Assembly (NCBI GenBank): GCA_964016875.1
Contig: OZ024726.1
Span: 52,688,825-52,752,824, forward strand
DNA length: 64,000 nucleotides
Direction: 5' to 3'
Source of the DNA: Fallopia convolvulus
Lineage: Eukaryota; Streptophyta; Magnoliopsida; Caryophyllales; Polygonaceae
The notes below the pieces were generated by a model, which was not told the DNA's origin, did no database searches, and saw nothing but the letters and a program-made list of their open reading frames with translations. This document shows positions 1 through 10,714 of the stretch, piece by piece. The translations under genes and the position numbers were made by a program. Every line of letters starts with the position of its first letter. Within the stretch, counting starts at the first letter, position 1.

Positions 1-1
1 A

Positions 2-2910
2 AATCTTGTGGTCCTGAAAGGAAAGAGGCGCAACAATGTGTATTTTGTCGACTCAAGTTTCCAACCACAAGAAGATCTTTGCTTTGTAACATTAGGTGAC
101 AAGACTGACCTCTGGCATAGGAGGTTTGGTCATGCAAATCATCGAGGAATTCACAAACTTTACTCACAAAACCTGGTGATAGGACTTCCCAAAGTTCTTA
201 CAGAAAAGGAAAGCATGTGTGAAGAGTGTGCAAAAGGAAAACAAAGCAAGTCATCTTTTCAGCCTAAGTTGTCACTCAGCACCTCTCATCCCCTTGAGAT
301 GATACACATGGATTTGTGTGGTCCCATGTGGGTGAGAAGTCATGGTGGTAGCAGGTACATTTTTGTTATTGTTGATGATTTTACTAGATATACATGAACT
401 CTTTTTCTAGGTTCCAAAGATGAGACGTTCATGGCTTTCAAAAGCTGGATCAAGAAGGTAGAAGCATCAACAGAGCAGAAGTTAAAATCTATCAGGTCTG
501 ACAATGGAACAGAGTTCAAGAATTCCTTGTTCCATAGCTACTGTGATGAACATGGAGTTTCTCAGAACTTCTCTGCGCCAAGGACTCCTCAACAGAACGG
601 CGTAGCTGAGAGAAAGAATGGAACACTATAAAACATGGCTCGAACTATGATGTTGGCAAGTAACTTGCCTCGGTCCTTTTGGGCTGAGGCAGTCGGTACC
701 GCTTGCTACATCATTAATCGAGTCACCATACGTTCCAACTTCTCTAAAACTCCATATGAACTAATCAAGGGCAGAAAGCCAAATATTTCCCACTTGAAAG
801 TCTTTGGGTGCAGGTGCTTTATTCACAACAACGGAAAAGACGAGCTTAGCAAGTTTGATCCAAGGAGTGACGAAGGTATCTTTCTGGGATATGCATCCAA
901 CAGCAAGGCTTACAAGGTGTTCAATAAAAGGACTAAGAAGTTTGAAGAAAGCATTCATGTTATCTTTGACGAGTCCAATAATGGATGGAACCTCTCTAGT
1001 AACGAGGATGTACTGAAGGTTCTAAATGCAGATTCAGATGATGAAGTCGATCCAGATAAAGGTGCACAAGCTCCAAATGATGATGTTATGCCTCCAAGTC
1101 CTGACTTGGATGGAGATAACACAGAAAGTGCCCTAGTTCCTGAGGATGATACTTCACAAAATGAAGAAATAGAGGAAGATCATGGTGAAGGAACTTCACA
1201 TGGAACGACAAGCCAACAGGAACAAGAGGAGTCAAGTACAGATCCCACTCAAATTGAAGTCAAGAATTACCATCAAAAGAGGGATCATCCTGTTGACAAC
1301 ATCATCACTCCATATGATAAAGGTGTGCTTACTCGTTCCTCTATTAAGAATTTTTGTGCTTTCAATGCGTTTATCTCTCTTGCAGAGCCAAAGAATGTGA
1401 AAGAAGCATTAAAAGACCCTGATTGGATAGTTGCTATGCAAGAGGAACTACACCAGTTCGAGAGGAACAAAGTATGGAGATTAGTTCCCAAGCCAAAGCA
1501 CAAAATGGCTATAGGAACAAAATGGGTTTTCAGGAATAAACTTGATGACACCGAAGCTGTCACAAGGAACAAGGCAAGACTTGTAGCAAAAGGGTACAAT
1601 CAACAAGAAGGGATTGACTACGATGAAACGTACGCTCCCGTTGCAAGAATAGAAGCCATTCGTCTTCTAATCGCCTATGCTGCTCACAGAGGATTCAAGT
1701 TGTATCAAATGGATGTGAAGACAGCATTCCTGAATGGGTACCTACAAGAAGAGGTTTATGTGCTACAACCTCCAGGATTTGAAGATGTTGATCACCCTGA
1801 CCATGTCTATGTACTGGATAAGGCCCTTTATGGTCTCAAACAGGCTCCTCGTGCTTGGTATGATAGATTTGCTCAGTTTCTATTAGCCAATGGATACAGA
1901 CGTGGTGTGATCGACAAGACATTGTTCCTAAGGGAACAAGACGGTGAGGTTTTAGTAGTTCAAGTTTATGTTGATGATATTATATTTGGTTCTACTAACC
2001 CTAAACTTGTAGAAAGCTTCAAGAATCTCATGAGTAGTGAGTTTGAGATGAGCATGATCGGTGAACTCACTTTCTTTCTTGGTCTACAAGTGGTACAAAG
2101 TGATGAGGGAACAAAGGTACATCAACAAAAGTACATCAAAGAACTATTGAAGAAGTATGGTATGGATTCTACAAAAGTTTTGATACCCCTATTTCTCCCA
2201 ATACTCGTCTTGATGCTGATCTTAACGGTGTTGGTGTTGATCAAACGATGTACCGTGGAATGATTGGTTCCCTATTGTACCTAACGGCCAGCCGGCCAGA
2301 TATTATGTTCAGTGTGTGTCTTTGTGCTAGATTCCAGGCCAATCCTAAAGAAACACATCTGAAAGAAGTGAAGAGAATTCTGCGATACTTGAAAGGGAAC
2401 GATGGGTTATGTCTGTGGTATCCAAGACACAACTCGTTCCATCTTGTTGGATTCTCGGATGCAGATTTTGCAGGTCACTTGGTAGATAGGAAGAGCACAT
2501 CAGGCATGGCCCAATTTCTTGGTCCCTGTTTGGTGTCTTGGGGATCGAAGAAGCAAAATTCGGTTGCTCTTTCAACGGCCGAGGCAGAGTATGTTGCAGC
2601 AGCTGCCTGTTGTTCCCAAGTATTATGGTTAAAGCAGCAATTGGTGGATTTTGGTATGTCTCTTGGAACTATTCCTATCTTATGTGATAATACAAGTGCA
2701 ATCAATATCTCCAAAAATCCTGTCCATCATTCTAGAACCAAACATATAGATATTCGACATCATTTCTTAAGAGATAATGTTGAAAAAGGTTTCATCAAGA
2801 TGGATCATTGTAGGACTGAAAATCAAGTGGCAGATATTTTTACCAAGGCCTTGGACAGAAAACCCTATGAACATCTGAGGATGTTACTAGGAATGATTTC
2901 CTTGGAGTAA
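2..2910 (+). pseudogene. Copia pol of element A (integrase, RT, RNase H), broken
   Basis: One frame runs from the window edge with a GAG-pre-integrase zinc region (LWHRRFGH, then CEECAKGKQ), integrase (MDLCGPM, DDFTRYT, SDNGTEF, PQQNGVAERKN), reverse transcriptase (QMDVKTAFLNG, YVDD near 1969) and RNase H (DADFAGHLVDRKSTSG, LSTAEAEYVAAA). It is interrupted by TGA at 395-397 where relatives have Trp, by TAA at 629-631 where relatives have Glu, and by a one-base loss near 2180 that moves the frame from 2 to 1. The last frame ends with TAA at 2908-2910, followed by ACAAGTCCC, which is also found after pol in elements B and C. Confidence 0.93.
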
Positions 2911-3751
2911 ACAAGTCCCGACCCTCTATTCAATCAGTGCCTGACTAAAGAGGTAACTTCTCAGGTAACTACATATCATTTGACAAGTTTTCTAATGGCT
3001 TATATCCTTCCTCTGTGCATATATGGTGTATATATTAGAAATTGTTAAGTGTTACATGCTAAAAGGAACTAAAACTGAATTGCTTACATCTAAGATTTTT
3101 TTTGGCCCAAAATAACCAACTTGATCTATTCTATCCCTCACTTCAAGCCGAAATGATAGTTGGTTATAAGCTGTCCCCAGCCTGGTCCACACAAACGTTC
3201 CCTATGAACCTCTTTTGATTACCTTTAAACGGTGAATAATTGTGTGGATGTCACAAAGTGTCCTAGCCAACAATAAGTTTGAATGGAACGTCTCTAGTCC
3301 CTTTTTGTTCAAACATAGCCTTTTATCCACTCATGGTAACGAGGTATGGAACTTGTGGTTGAGAATTGTGTCACTTTAAAGGAACGTCCTTAATTGTAAT
3401 TGAAAGTTTTCTGCAAAGGAACACGCATCAATCAACGCAGGGATCGCAGTTATGTTGTAGCCGTTGTGACTGCTTGTTTAAATTTTTCTAGCCGTTGCAC
3501 AGTAACTCTGCAGGGAACGATAGGACGTCTGCGCAGTCAAAATTTAATGGCGGTGAAAATTCATCAATATGGAAACTCTTAGCCGTTAAGATTTGGATAG
3601 AAGATCTTTGGGAAGATCATGATCTTGTAAACAAGGAAAGAGGTGTGCTTTATAAACTCTTATCTCGGTCAATTTTTTTTACCACATCTTTGTTCTTCTC
3701 CCTCAAACCCTAAATCTTCCTCAAAGCTTCAATCTTCTCTTTTCTGCAACA
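2911..3751 (+). other. Spacer between pol and env-like ORF of element A
   Basis: There is no convincing gene in these 841 bases. The short ORFs do not resemble anything and lack counterparts in element B. The stretch TTTGGCCCAAAAT near 3101 is nearly identical to element B at 14201 and leads into a conserved hairpin (separate entry). It is probably a leader for the downstream ORF. Confidence 0.7.
3112..3167 (+). promoter_or_regulatory. Conserved hairpin in pol/ORF3 spacer (element A)
   Basis: The arms ATAACCAAC (3112-3120) and GTTGGTTAT (3159-3167) are perfectly complementary around a 38-base loop. Element B has a hairpin at the same place and with the same geometry. Its two stem differences are both compensated on the other arm. 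Role unknown; an RNA element acting on the downstream ORF is an inference. Confidence 0.6.
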
Positions 3752-5409
3752 ATGGCTTCCTCCTCAAACACCCCAATCCTCAACTTCGACGGTCTCGATG
3801 CTTCTGAGATCGCCGTTCTTCAAGCCCAACTCGAATCCATCAAAAAGGCCAAACTTTCCTCCCCCTCCCCAATTTCCAAACTTGAAACCAAATTCGATGT
3901 TGTATCCGACACTGGTATGGCCACCGCTGATAAGGAGAAGGAGACTATGGGTGAAAAATCTGAGAAGGATCAATCCACGGTTCCCTCAGAAAATCCTTCC
4001 GACAAGGATGCTGAAACAGGGGAGGTACAGGAGAGCAAGGATGAGTCGGAAAAGGAAGAGGTGAACTCGCCACCAAAGGACACCACCGATGATTACGAAA
4101 AGGTGGAATCTTTACCTGTGCATATGCGACCAGGGTGGGTCAAGCCAACGAGCCGTGGGAAGCGAAAGGCAAGAAAGAGTGTCCCTCCCGTACCATCTCA
4201 AATCCTTCACATCTCTGATTCGGAGCGCACCCCATCCCCTGCCAACAAAAAGACGAAGGTTACTCCTTCTGGATCCAAGTACGGCCTTCGCTCCACCGTT
4301 CCAAAGGAACCGGTGGCTCAGGAATCTTCTGAAGATGAAGAAGATCCAGAGGAAGATGATGAGGACGTTGGCTCGGAGTCTGCAGAGGGTGAGGAAGAAG
4401 AAAAGAAAGAGTCTGGTGGAGAAGGAGACGAAGAAGAGGAGGAGTTGGAAGAGAGGTTGAGAAAGACCTCAAGTCTGCCACGACAAAAGGTAAACTGCCA
4501 ATGGAATCAGCGGCCCGTTCCAAGAAGGGTTCAAAGAAGGTTGTCGCTCCTTTGGTGATCGACGAAGAATTCCTGAAAAGCCATGACTTGGAGGAATTCT
4601 GGGAACTTCTCAAGTTTCAAGGATGGGAGAAAATCTGTGACTCTGGAGTCAAGGTAGATGTGTCCCTTCTCTCCCAATTCTTTGGTTCCTTCCAACTAGC
4701 TGATCTCTCTACCGGTCCAATGGGCTTTGCTACTGTCTGTGGGATGGAAATCTCTTTTTCTTTGGGATCTGTTGCTACAATTCTGAAGGTGCCTGTTGAA
4801 GGATATGGGCATGTCCATACCTCGAGTAACTGGCCCTGAAATAAAAATCAGTTAATCAAGCGTGTTATGGGCAAAGTTCCTGCTGCTGGTCCTTATTCAA
4901 CCAATGATTTGAGCTACACTGCACGGATTGCACATCAATTCCTCATCAAGGTTGTTGTTCCTAGGCTGGAGAAGAGAACTACACTCACCATCAACGATAT
5001 GATTCTGATGGACAAGTTTCTAAGGAGGGAACGTATCAGTCTTCCGGAGATAATGATGAGGCAGATGGCTAAGTGTACTGGGAAGAAGCATAGCCTGCCT
5101 TATCCTCGTTTTGTGAGGGCTATACTGAAGGAGAGAAAGGCGTACAAGCCTTCGAAAGAGGAGTTCTTTGGATTACCCTTGGAGATGCGCAATATCTCGA
5201 GGATGAATTTTCAGGGTGATTTGTAGGGAACAGCTGCAAGGAAGACTGCCCAGATGGATGTTGGGAGTTCTTCGCTGAGTGAAGGTGTTACTGCCAAGAT
5301 GTTGTCTGAGCTTCAAAAGCTTTCCTCTCAGCTGAGTACCATCATTGGTTACCTGGCTAAGAGAGACACTGACACTGCTGCTGCTGATTCCACCTCCTCC
5401 GAACCATGA
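3752..5409 (+). pseudogene. Env-like/ORF3 protein of element A, broken
   Basis: Sireviruses often carry an extra ORF after pol. This one starts MASSSNTP, continues with a long acidic, Ser/Pro/Lys-rich region (EEDPEEDDEDVG), then the conserved block seen in all three elements here (FWELLKFQGWEKIC, VPVEGYG, VVPRLEKRTTL, CTGKKHSLPYPRF), and ends with a coiled-coil-like tail (LSELQKLSSQLSTII). The conserved block resembles what databases call a putative plant transposon protein domain; I name this from memory. Breaks: a frame change near 4490, TGA at 4837-4839 and TAG at 5224-5226. No signal peptide or fusion peptide is visible, so an envelope function is not supported. Confidence 0.75.
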
Positions 5410-5846
5410 TGTGGACCCTCTCTCGTTCCTTAGCCTATCTATCCCCAGTTTAATTATTTTTTTGGATGTTAAGCTTTTTATGTTTTATGTCTTCTCTGGC
5501 TATGTTTTCCGCGACAATTATCTATAATAATGACTATCTTTTGCTTATGACTGGTTTAAGTTTCAATTAAATTTGTTCATTTGCTCTATGTTTTGCTTGA
5601 TGATTGTTGATCTTTTGATGATGTCAAAAGGGGGAAGTTAGGAAAAATGCAGAGATGCGTTCTATCCAGGAAATACAGAGGGAACTTTGGCTAAGGGGGA
5701 ATATTTTGTTAACTCTGAAGAGTAAGAATAACAGTGCATTTGTTAAGGGGGAACCACACAGGAATTCTTTTTCTGGTCTATATTTCTTTATGGTTTCTAG
5801 ACATGCATTTTTGGTATAGGTTTGTCATCATTAAAAAGGGGGAAAT
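5410..5846 (+). promoter_or_regulatory. 3' noncoding region with two polypurine tracts (element A)
   Basis: A first tract, GATGATGTCAAAAGGGGGAA, lies near 5616. The tract that abuts the LTR (AAAAAGGGGGAAA) lies at 5833-5845. Both are preceded by a GATGATG or CATCAT motif. Extra polypurine tracts upstream of the 3' LTR are, as I recall, a described Sirevirus trait. No gene is seen. Confidence 0.75.
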
Positions 5847-6737
5847 TGTTGGAACAATAGTTGTTCCATGGTTTCTCTTAGTTTTGATGATAACAAACTT
5901 AGTTAATATAACTTGCTTCTACATGTAAGTGTTTCAGGAAAATAGGTACATGGTCACGAGTGACGGAACATCGTGAGGAACGATGGAGGGAACGAGTGAC
6001 AAATTTAGGAAGCGCGTCTCAGAAGGAACGCGACTTTCTATAAATGGCAAGTTACCTTATCTTCTGCGAGCGATCTTCTACGAAGATTTCCAGCTGTAGG
6101 CGGTTGCTTAAGGAGATAAAAGAGAGGATAAGATCAATCTTCACACGATCTTATCTTAGGAAATCCGAGATCATTTGGTTTTGGGAAGAATCGGCATGGT
6201 TGAGGATCCGAAATCACAAACAATCTTTTTCCTTATTGTGTGGGATTTGTTAAGTGGAATATCAGCGTAATTAGGCAAGAATTACGTGTGAGATCAGACT
6301 TAACTTATCTTATAAATAGCTAGGATTAGCTAGGGTTAAAAGTGTGGTTGAACGAGTATTGAAGACGAAGAACTTGAAGAGAGAGCTTTTCAAGTGTATG
6401 AGTGTGTGGCTTTTTCGGTGAAGAATCCACAAGTAAGTCAGTAGTTTACTTTGTCTTAGGTTTACGCTTAGGGTTGTAGAAGTCTAGTTGGTTGAACTTT
6501 GGTCGGTGCCTTAGTTACCAGGGAACTTGACTTGCCTTGTAATCGTTGAAACTTAATAAAAGTATTCTATTGAAAATCCTCTGAGAAGGAGTCTCAGGGG
6601 TAGAGGTTTTTCTTTCTACGACTTGTTGGTCGGACAAAAAGTTTTCCTCTCTAAATTCTGTGTTCTATTGTTTATTTCCGCTGCCCAGGGAACCTTACTA
6701 GTTCCCTGTATTGTTACTAACGCGTCACGATCCAATA
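5847..6737 (+). repeat. 3' LTR of element A
   Basis: It starts TGTTGGAACAATAG right after the polypurine tract and ends ACGATCCAATA, where the solo copy at 27101-27983 ends CCAACA, so the terminal CA has mutated. TATAAATAG near 6311 is a likely promoter TATA box, and AATAAA near 6555 a likely polyadenylation signal. Confidence 0.9.
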
Positions 6738-7143
6738 GTGACCCTAAAGTTCACCATTCAAATTTCAAAGACTTGTGGGTCTACAAAGTCTGCTTCAATT
6801 GCAATCTTGATGGCTTTTAATTTATTTTTTCATTGTATTTTTGTTTTAAGATCACTCACATTCGTGATTTAGGCTGACCTTAGTTTTGTACAAGTAACCT
6901 AATGTATGTCTTAGTTGTCAAAAAAGGGATGAAGAAGCTTAGCTTCCATTTATATATAATTTCTCAATTTTCTGCACAAGGAATCATGTACATCGGCAAA
7001 GCTACAGTAAAGGGAATAAAAAGAGCTTTTGTACGTGTGAACAAAGGATCCGTTCGGGTGGGTTGTCAGAGTGGGAGAGATTTAGCTGATGCAAGCTAGA
7101 GAAGCTTGGGAGGAGGAGGGGAGCTTATTGGGAACAAGCTAGT
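6738..7143. other. Short unique stretch between elements A and B
   Basis: These 406 bases lie between the end of element A and the target duplication CTAGT (7139-7143) of element B. I see no gene, no kinase sequence in either direction and no clear repeat. Confidence 0.6.
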
Positions 7144-7323
7144 TGTTGGAACGATGTTGGGACCTCCGGTTCTAAACATCGAAACAACGATACAGTTCTC
7201 CGAGTTTTGATAATGACAAACGCTATAAAGGAACTAATGTGCTTTGATCAAGTATTTCTAAGGAACACAGGTTGAGAAAAGAACTTCCATGAATGATCAA
7301 AGATCACAGAAGCACACAATTAA

Positions 7324-7465
7324 GAGTTCCCATCAAGGGAACTCTGAAGATGAAAGTTCCCATGTAATGGGAACTCCTAGAAATGAACAGAGAACACAGG
7401 TTTACATGATGAAGAGTTTCTCTCAAAGGAACTCTGAAGAGGACAGTTCCCACGACATGAGAACT
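7324..7465 (+). repeat. Array of four 21-bp palindromes in U3 of element B
   Basis: Palindromes of the form GTTCCC-spacer-GGGAAC start at 7324, 7355, 7414 and 7445. The offsets 31, 59 and 31 mean that a 90-bp unit carrying two palindromes is present twice. A further hairpin, ATCCTGTC-TTG-GACAGGAT, follows near 7504. The 3' LTR has the same array. A binding-site role is inferred from position only. Confidence 0.8.
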
Positions 7466-7696
7466 CACATGTGAGGACAAGGACCGATCAGCGCATATAA
7501 CGGGATCCTGTCTTGGACAGGATGAAGGCACAGTCAGAGGAGCAGACTGTCACGATTGATCCAACGGTCCGATCACTTCAAGAAGTTGACCTAGTTCAAA
7601 TTGAAGTCATATGTGAAGAAAGTACAACTTGGGCATCAAGCAAAAGGAATTTCGGACACAAATGAAAGATGCGAATGAAGCCCAAGTTCACTCGAG

Positions 7697-7702
7697 TATA
7701 AA
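7697..7702 (+). promoter_or_regulatory. LTR promoter TATA box (element B)
   Basis: TATAAA in the context GAGTATAAAGCC, about two thirds of the way through the LTR, downstream of the palindrome array. This is the expected place for the U3/R promoter. The same box lies at about 18003 in the 3' LTR. Confidence 0.65.
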
Positions 7703-8200
7703 GCCAAATGAATAGTACTCGGATTGTGTACTTCTCCCAGAACTCACAAATACCCACAACAGAGAAAGAGAAAGAAGAAGAGAAGTCCCTGGCGGCGAGT
7801 GTCTGATCTCGACGACGGTGAAGCCAATTTCCCAGGAGCAAGGGAACTGCGATTCGGTGTAAGGTTTAAGTTACTTATTTAGTGATTGTTGTTCGCTTAG
7901 GAACTCAGTTGAGAAGATTCATTAGTGTTGCTAGAGTTAGGTAGAACTCGTAGGAACAGAGAAGTTTGAATCTGGCTGTTTGTAACTAAGGAACAAATCA
8001 ATAATATAAGTAAGTCATTCAAAATCCTCCAAGCGGAGGTAGAGGTTTACCCATACAACTAGTTGGTTGTAGTGGGGTTCCTCTATAAGGAACTGTGTTC
8101 ACTCTGTCCTTTTAATACTTGCGATATTTTCTTCCGCTGCCTTGGGAACAGCTTAACAGCCAGTTCCCAAGCTCTAGCTAACCGGTTACGATCCAACAAT

Positions 8201-8212
8201 TGGTATCATAGC
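8201..8212 (+). other. Primer-binding site, initiator tRNA-Met type (element B)
   Basis: TGGTATCATAGC begins two bases after the LTR and matches the usual TGGTATCAGAGC complement of plant initiator tRNA-Met except for one base. Confidence 0.88.
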
Positions 8213-8252
8213 AAGGTTGCTCTAGATTTGTGTTAGCATCGCAGGTTTCAAA

Positions 8253-10702
8253 ATGGCTCACGAACTCACCCTAGTCGGTCACAACAACAGCAAGCCACCA
8301 AGGCTCATCACTGGTAGATTCGAAGTCTGGCAACGCGACATGAAAAACTGGATGCGCAGCCAGGACTACCGGAAAAAGATGGGTTATTTTGTGAAAGAAT
8401 TTTTGGGCCTATAAAAAGCGGAATTTGTGCTTGTGGAAATTATCGAGTAATCGGAGCTGAAAAAGAAGAAACTAAATTTTGTGAACAATGCGGAGTCGAA
8501 TTTGTTGATTCTTGAATACGAAGATATCAAATGGGCTATATAAAATTGGCGTGCCCAGTAACTCACGTGTGGTATTTGAAGCGTCTTCCTAGTTATATTG
8601 CGGATTTTTTAGATGAACCTCTTAAAGAATTAGAGGGCCTAGTATACTGCGATGTGTGATTTGATCGAAATTTTGATTTTACAGATTCGAAATGAGAAAC
8701 TGTTATCCCATTCCATCGAATTGGGATGCCCCGGCTCTGACATGTCTCTTGGTAGGAGTAACATGAAGCTCAGAATTTTGGGTGTATTCAATACTCCCAA
8801 ATAAAAAGGGAATTGATCCATGGTCGATTTCGTAACAAGTCAATTTAGGCTTGGTGCGTTATAGAGAAAGGGAACTTCAAAGTTGATCCAGCTATTGAGA
8901 ATGACCTCTCCAAATGGGGGCCAAATGAGTATAAGTGTATGGAGGCCAACTTCAAGGCCATACAGTATCTCAAGAACGCTATGACGGTACAAGACTGTGA
9001 TAGGGTGGCAAATCTAGACACAGCGAAGGAAGTGTGGGAAGCCATCCAACAAATGCACATTGGGAACTCAGACCTCCGAGAAGATCTTCAGATGAATGCG
9101 AGGAGAGAGTTCTTCAATTTCCAAATGGAAATGGGAGAATCCGTCGATAGCTACCAATCCCGTTTCGAGGGACTTTGCACTAAGATGGCTGGTCTTGGGA
9201 TCACCAAGGAGGAAATCACTGATAAAATGAAGGTTCAACAACTCTTCAACGGACTGACTGGAGAGTGGGCAAATGAAAGAACGATGTTCAAGGAGAACCC
9301 TGAAAACAGAACTCTTATGCTTCACCAGGTCTTTGGAAAACTGGTGGGACATGAGAAAAGAAAGATAGATGACAAGGAGCAAAAGAGGGCACACCAAGGG
9401 ATCGCCCTTAAACTTGAAAAGGTGCTCAAGTCTGTTCAAGAGCAACATGAAGAATCCGAAGAAGAAGAGGATGAGGAACTAGTCCTCGTAACAAGGGCCC
9501 TTCGTTCATTCTACAAGGGAAAGTTCAAAAAGGGAAATGGGAACTCACAGAAAGGACAGAGTTCCCAAAGAAAAACTGCTGAGAAGGACCTTTCGGACGT
9601 CACATGCTACAAATGCTACAAAAAGGGACACTTCGCAAAGGAGTGCCCACTAGGAACTGACGACCGTAAGCAAGGCAAGAAGGCCTACATCGCCACCTGG
9701 GACGATGACGAAGACAAAGATCCCAAATCTTGGGCATCACCTGACATGTGCGCAATGGCCATAGGAGACACCACTAGGGAACAACCCAGTGAGGTAACTA
9801 CTGAATCCGTTCTTGCTTCCTTGAATAATTATGAAAAGCCTGAGTTACTAAAAATTCTTTCAAGCCTTGTTAAAGACAACATTAAATTGCAAAAGAAGCT
9901 GGAAAAATCGGAACACACAAATGCTGAACTAGTTGGTGTTGAGCCATGTCCCAACTGTGTGTCCCTTCTAGAAAAATATCAGTCCTATCTGTCTCACATC
10001 GTAAAACTTGAAGATGAGCTTAAAACTCTAGAAAGTGATGAGAATACCCTTCTACAAAACTTAAGTAAAACAAAAGGGAACTCTGAAGCCTCTAGTTCCC
10101 AAACCAAGTTTGTTCCTGCTAGACACGGAATAGGGTATGAATCAGAGAGCCCTAGAAAAGGAAAGTCCCCTTTGAGTGAAAAAGAGATCAATGAGTGTAG
10201 AGCCCTAGAGCTTCAATGTGAGAAACAGAAAAATGCACACTTAGAAGAGAAAATCCGTGTTCTGGAAAGTGGGGTGAATGGAAAAGTAGATTATTACACT
10301 GGGAACACTGGACATAAGTTGTATGTTCAAATAGCTAAGGGAAATAGGTCTAGAGTATACAACAAGGAAACTATGGATAGGAACAGGATACAGAGACCCC
10401 ATCCTAAGTACTACCTAGGAGAATACTATAAGACCTGTTGGAACTGTGGTGCTCATGGGCACTACAAGGAAAGCTGTCCCAAAGCTAAGGCCCAAGCCTA
10501 GAGAAACCACGAGTATTGGAACAGGCAAAATCAACAAACCAACAAGCCTGCTAGAGTTCCCACTAAAAGAAACAACCATAGGAACTTTGACTATAACAAG
10601 TACTCTCATGACATTAACATTGCTGATTATGTGCCATTTGAGACTGTCTTCCCTTGCAAGGGACCAGGCAAGAGTCATCTTGCCTGGGTCCTCAAAAACT
10701 AA
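8253..10702 (+). pseudogene. Gag of element B, split by plastid DNA
   Basis: The ATG at 8253 opens a gag N-terminus (GRFEVWQRDMKNWM) that stops matching after QDYR, where plastid DNA is inserted (8373-8849). Gag resumes with CVIEKGNFKVDP and runs open through a UBN2-type gag domain (FKAIQYLKNAM, ESVDSYQSRFEGLCTKMAGL), a Lys/Glu-rich stretch, two CCHC knuckles (CYKCYKKGHFAKEC and CWNCGAHGHYKESC) and a heptad-like central region. A TAG at 10499-10501 interrupts it. The homologous tail continues to AWVLKN and TAA at 10700-10702, matching the tail of element C. Normally this would be the capsid and nucleocapsid precursor. Confidence 0.88.
8373..8849 (+). pseudogene. rpoC1: Plastid rpoC1 fragment (exon 1 end plus start of its intron) inside gag
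   Basis: The translation carries the zinc-binding start of plastid RNA polymerase beta-prime: ERIFGPIKSGICACGNYRVI, CEQCGVEFVDS, RRYQMGYIKLACPVTHVWYL and PSYIADFLDEPLKELEGLVY. It then reads CGAT followed by GTGTGATTTGATCG, a group II intron 5' end, and intron sequence to about 8849. The intron shows that the source was plastid DNA or unspliced RNA. One Arg codon is now TGA (near 8513). At the right edge gag resumes in TTGGTGCGTTATAGAG, and joining the flanks would restore gag almost exactly. The closest plastid sequence is recalled from memory, not searched. Confidence 0.93.
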
Positions 10703-10714
10703 CTTCTCTTGTAG
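10700..10714 (+). promoter_or_regulatory. Splice-acceptor-like tract at gag/protease junction (element B)
   Basis: TAACTTCTCTTGTAG separates the last gag codons (AWVLKN) from GTGGCAGTGAGG of the protease frame. It has a branch-like CTAAC, a pyrimidine run and a terminal TAG followed by G. Element C has a TGATCCTTTTACAG tract at the same point (44125-44138). Whether it splices or recodes is unknown. Confidence 0.45.

Larger units (their letters stand above)
1..6737 (+). mobile_element. Sirevirus-like Ty1/copia element A, cut by window edge
   Basis: The order pre-integrase, integrase, reverse transcriptase, RNase H, long spacer, env-like ORF, double polypurine tract and LTR is that of the plant Sirevirus/SIRE group. 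The 5' LTR, gag and protease lie outside the window, so no target duplication can be tested. Pol holds two stops and a frameshift and the env-like ORF is also broken, so this copy is dead. A solo LTR of the same family lies at 27101-27983. Confidence 0.9.
7144..8198 (+). repeat. 5' LTR of element B
   Basis: It starts TGTTGGAACGATGTTGGG and ends ACGATCCAACA, directly before the primer site. The copy at 17451-18504 matches over the full length. A TATAAA box lies at 7697-7702, and the U3 part holds an array of palindromes (separate entry). Confidence 0.97.

Noticed and set aside
1182..1599. Overlapping ORFs of 72-104 codons on both strands within pol of element A
   Set aside because: They are shadows of the pol frame, lack domains and do not recur as ORFs in an independent way.
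3752..5409. True viral envelope function for the ORF after pol
   Set aside because: In A, B and C no signal peptide, fusion peptide or clear membrane anchor is visible, only low-complexity sequence and a soluble-looking conserved block.
8384..8821. Two minus-strand ORFs of 60 codons
   Set aside because: They are antisense to the plastid rpoC1 insertion, whose plus-strand translation explains the sequence.
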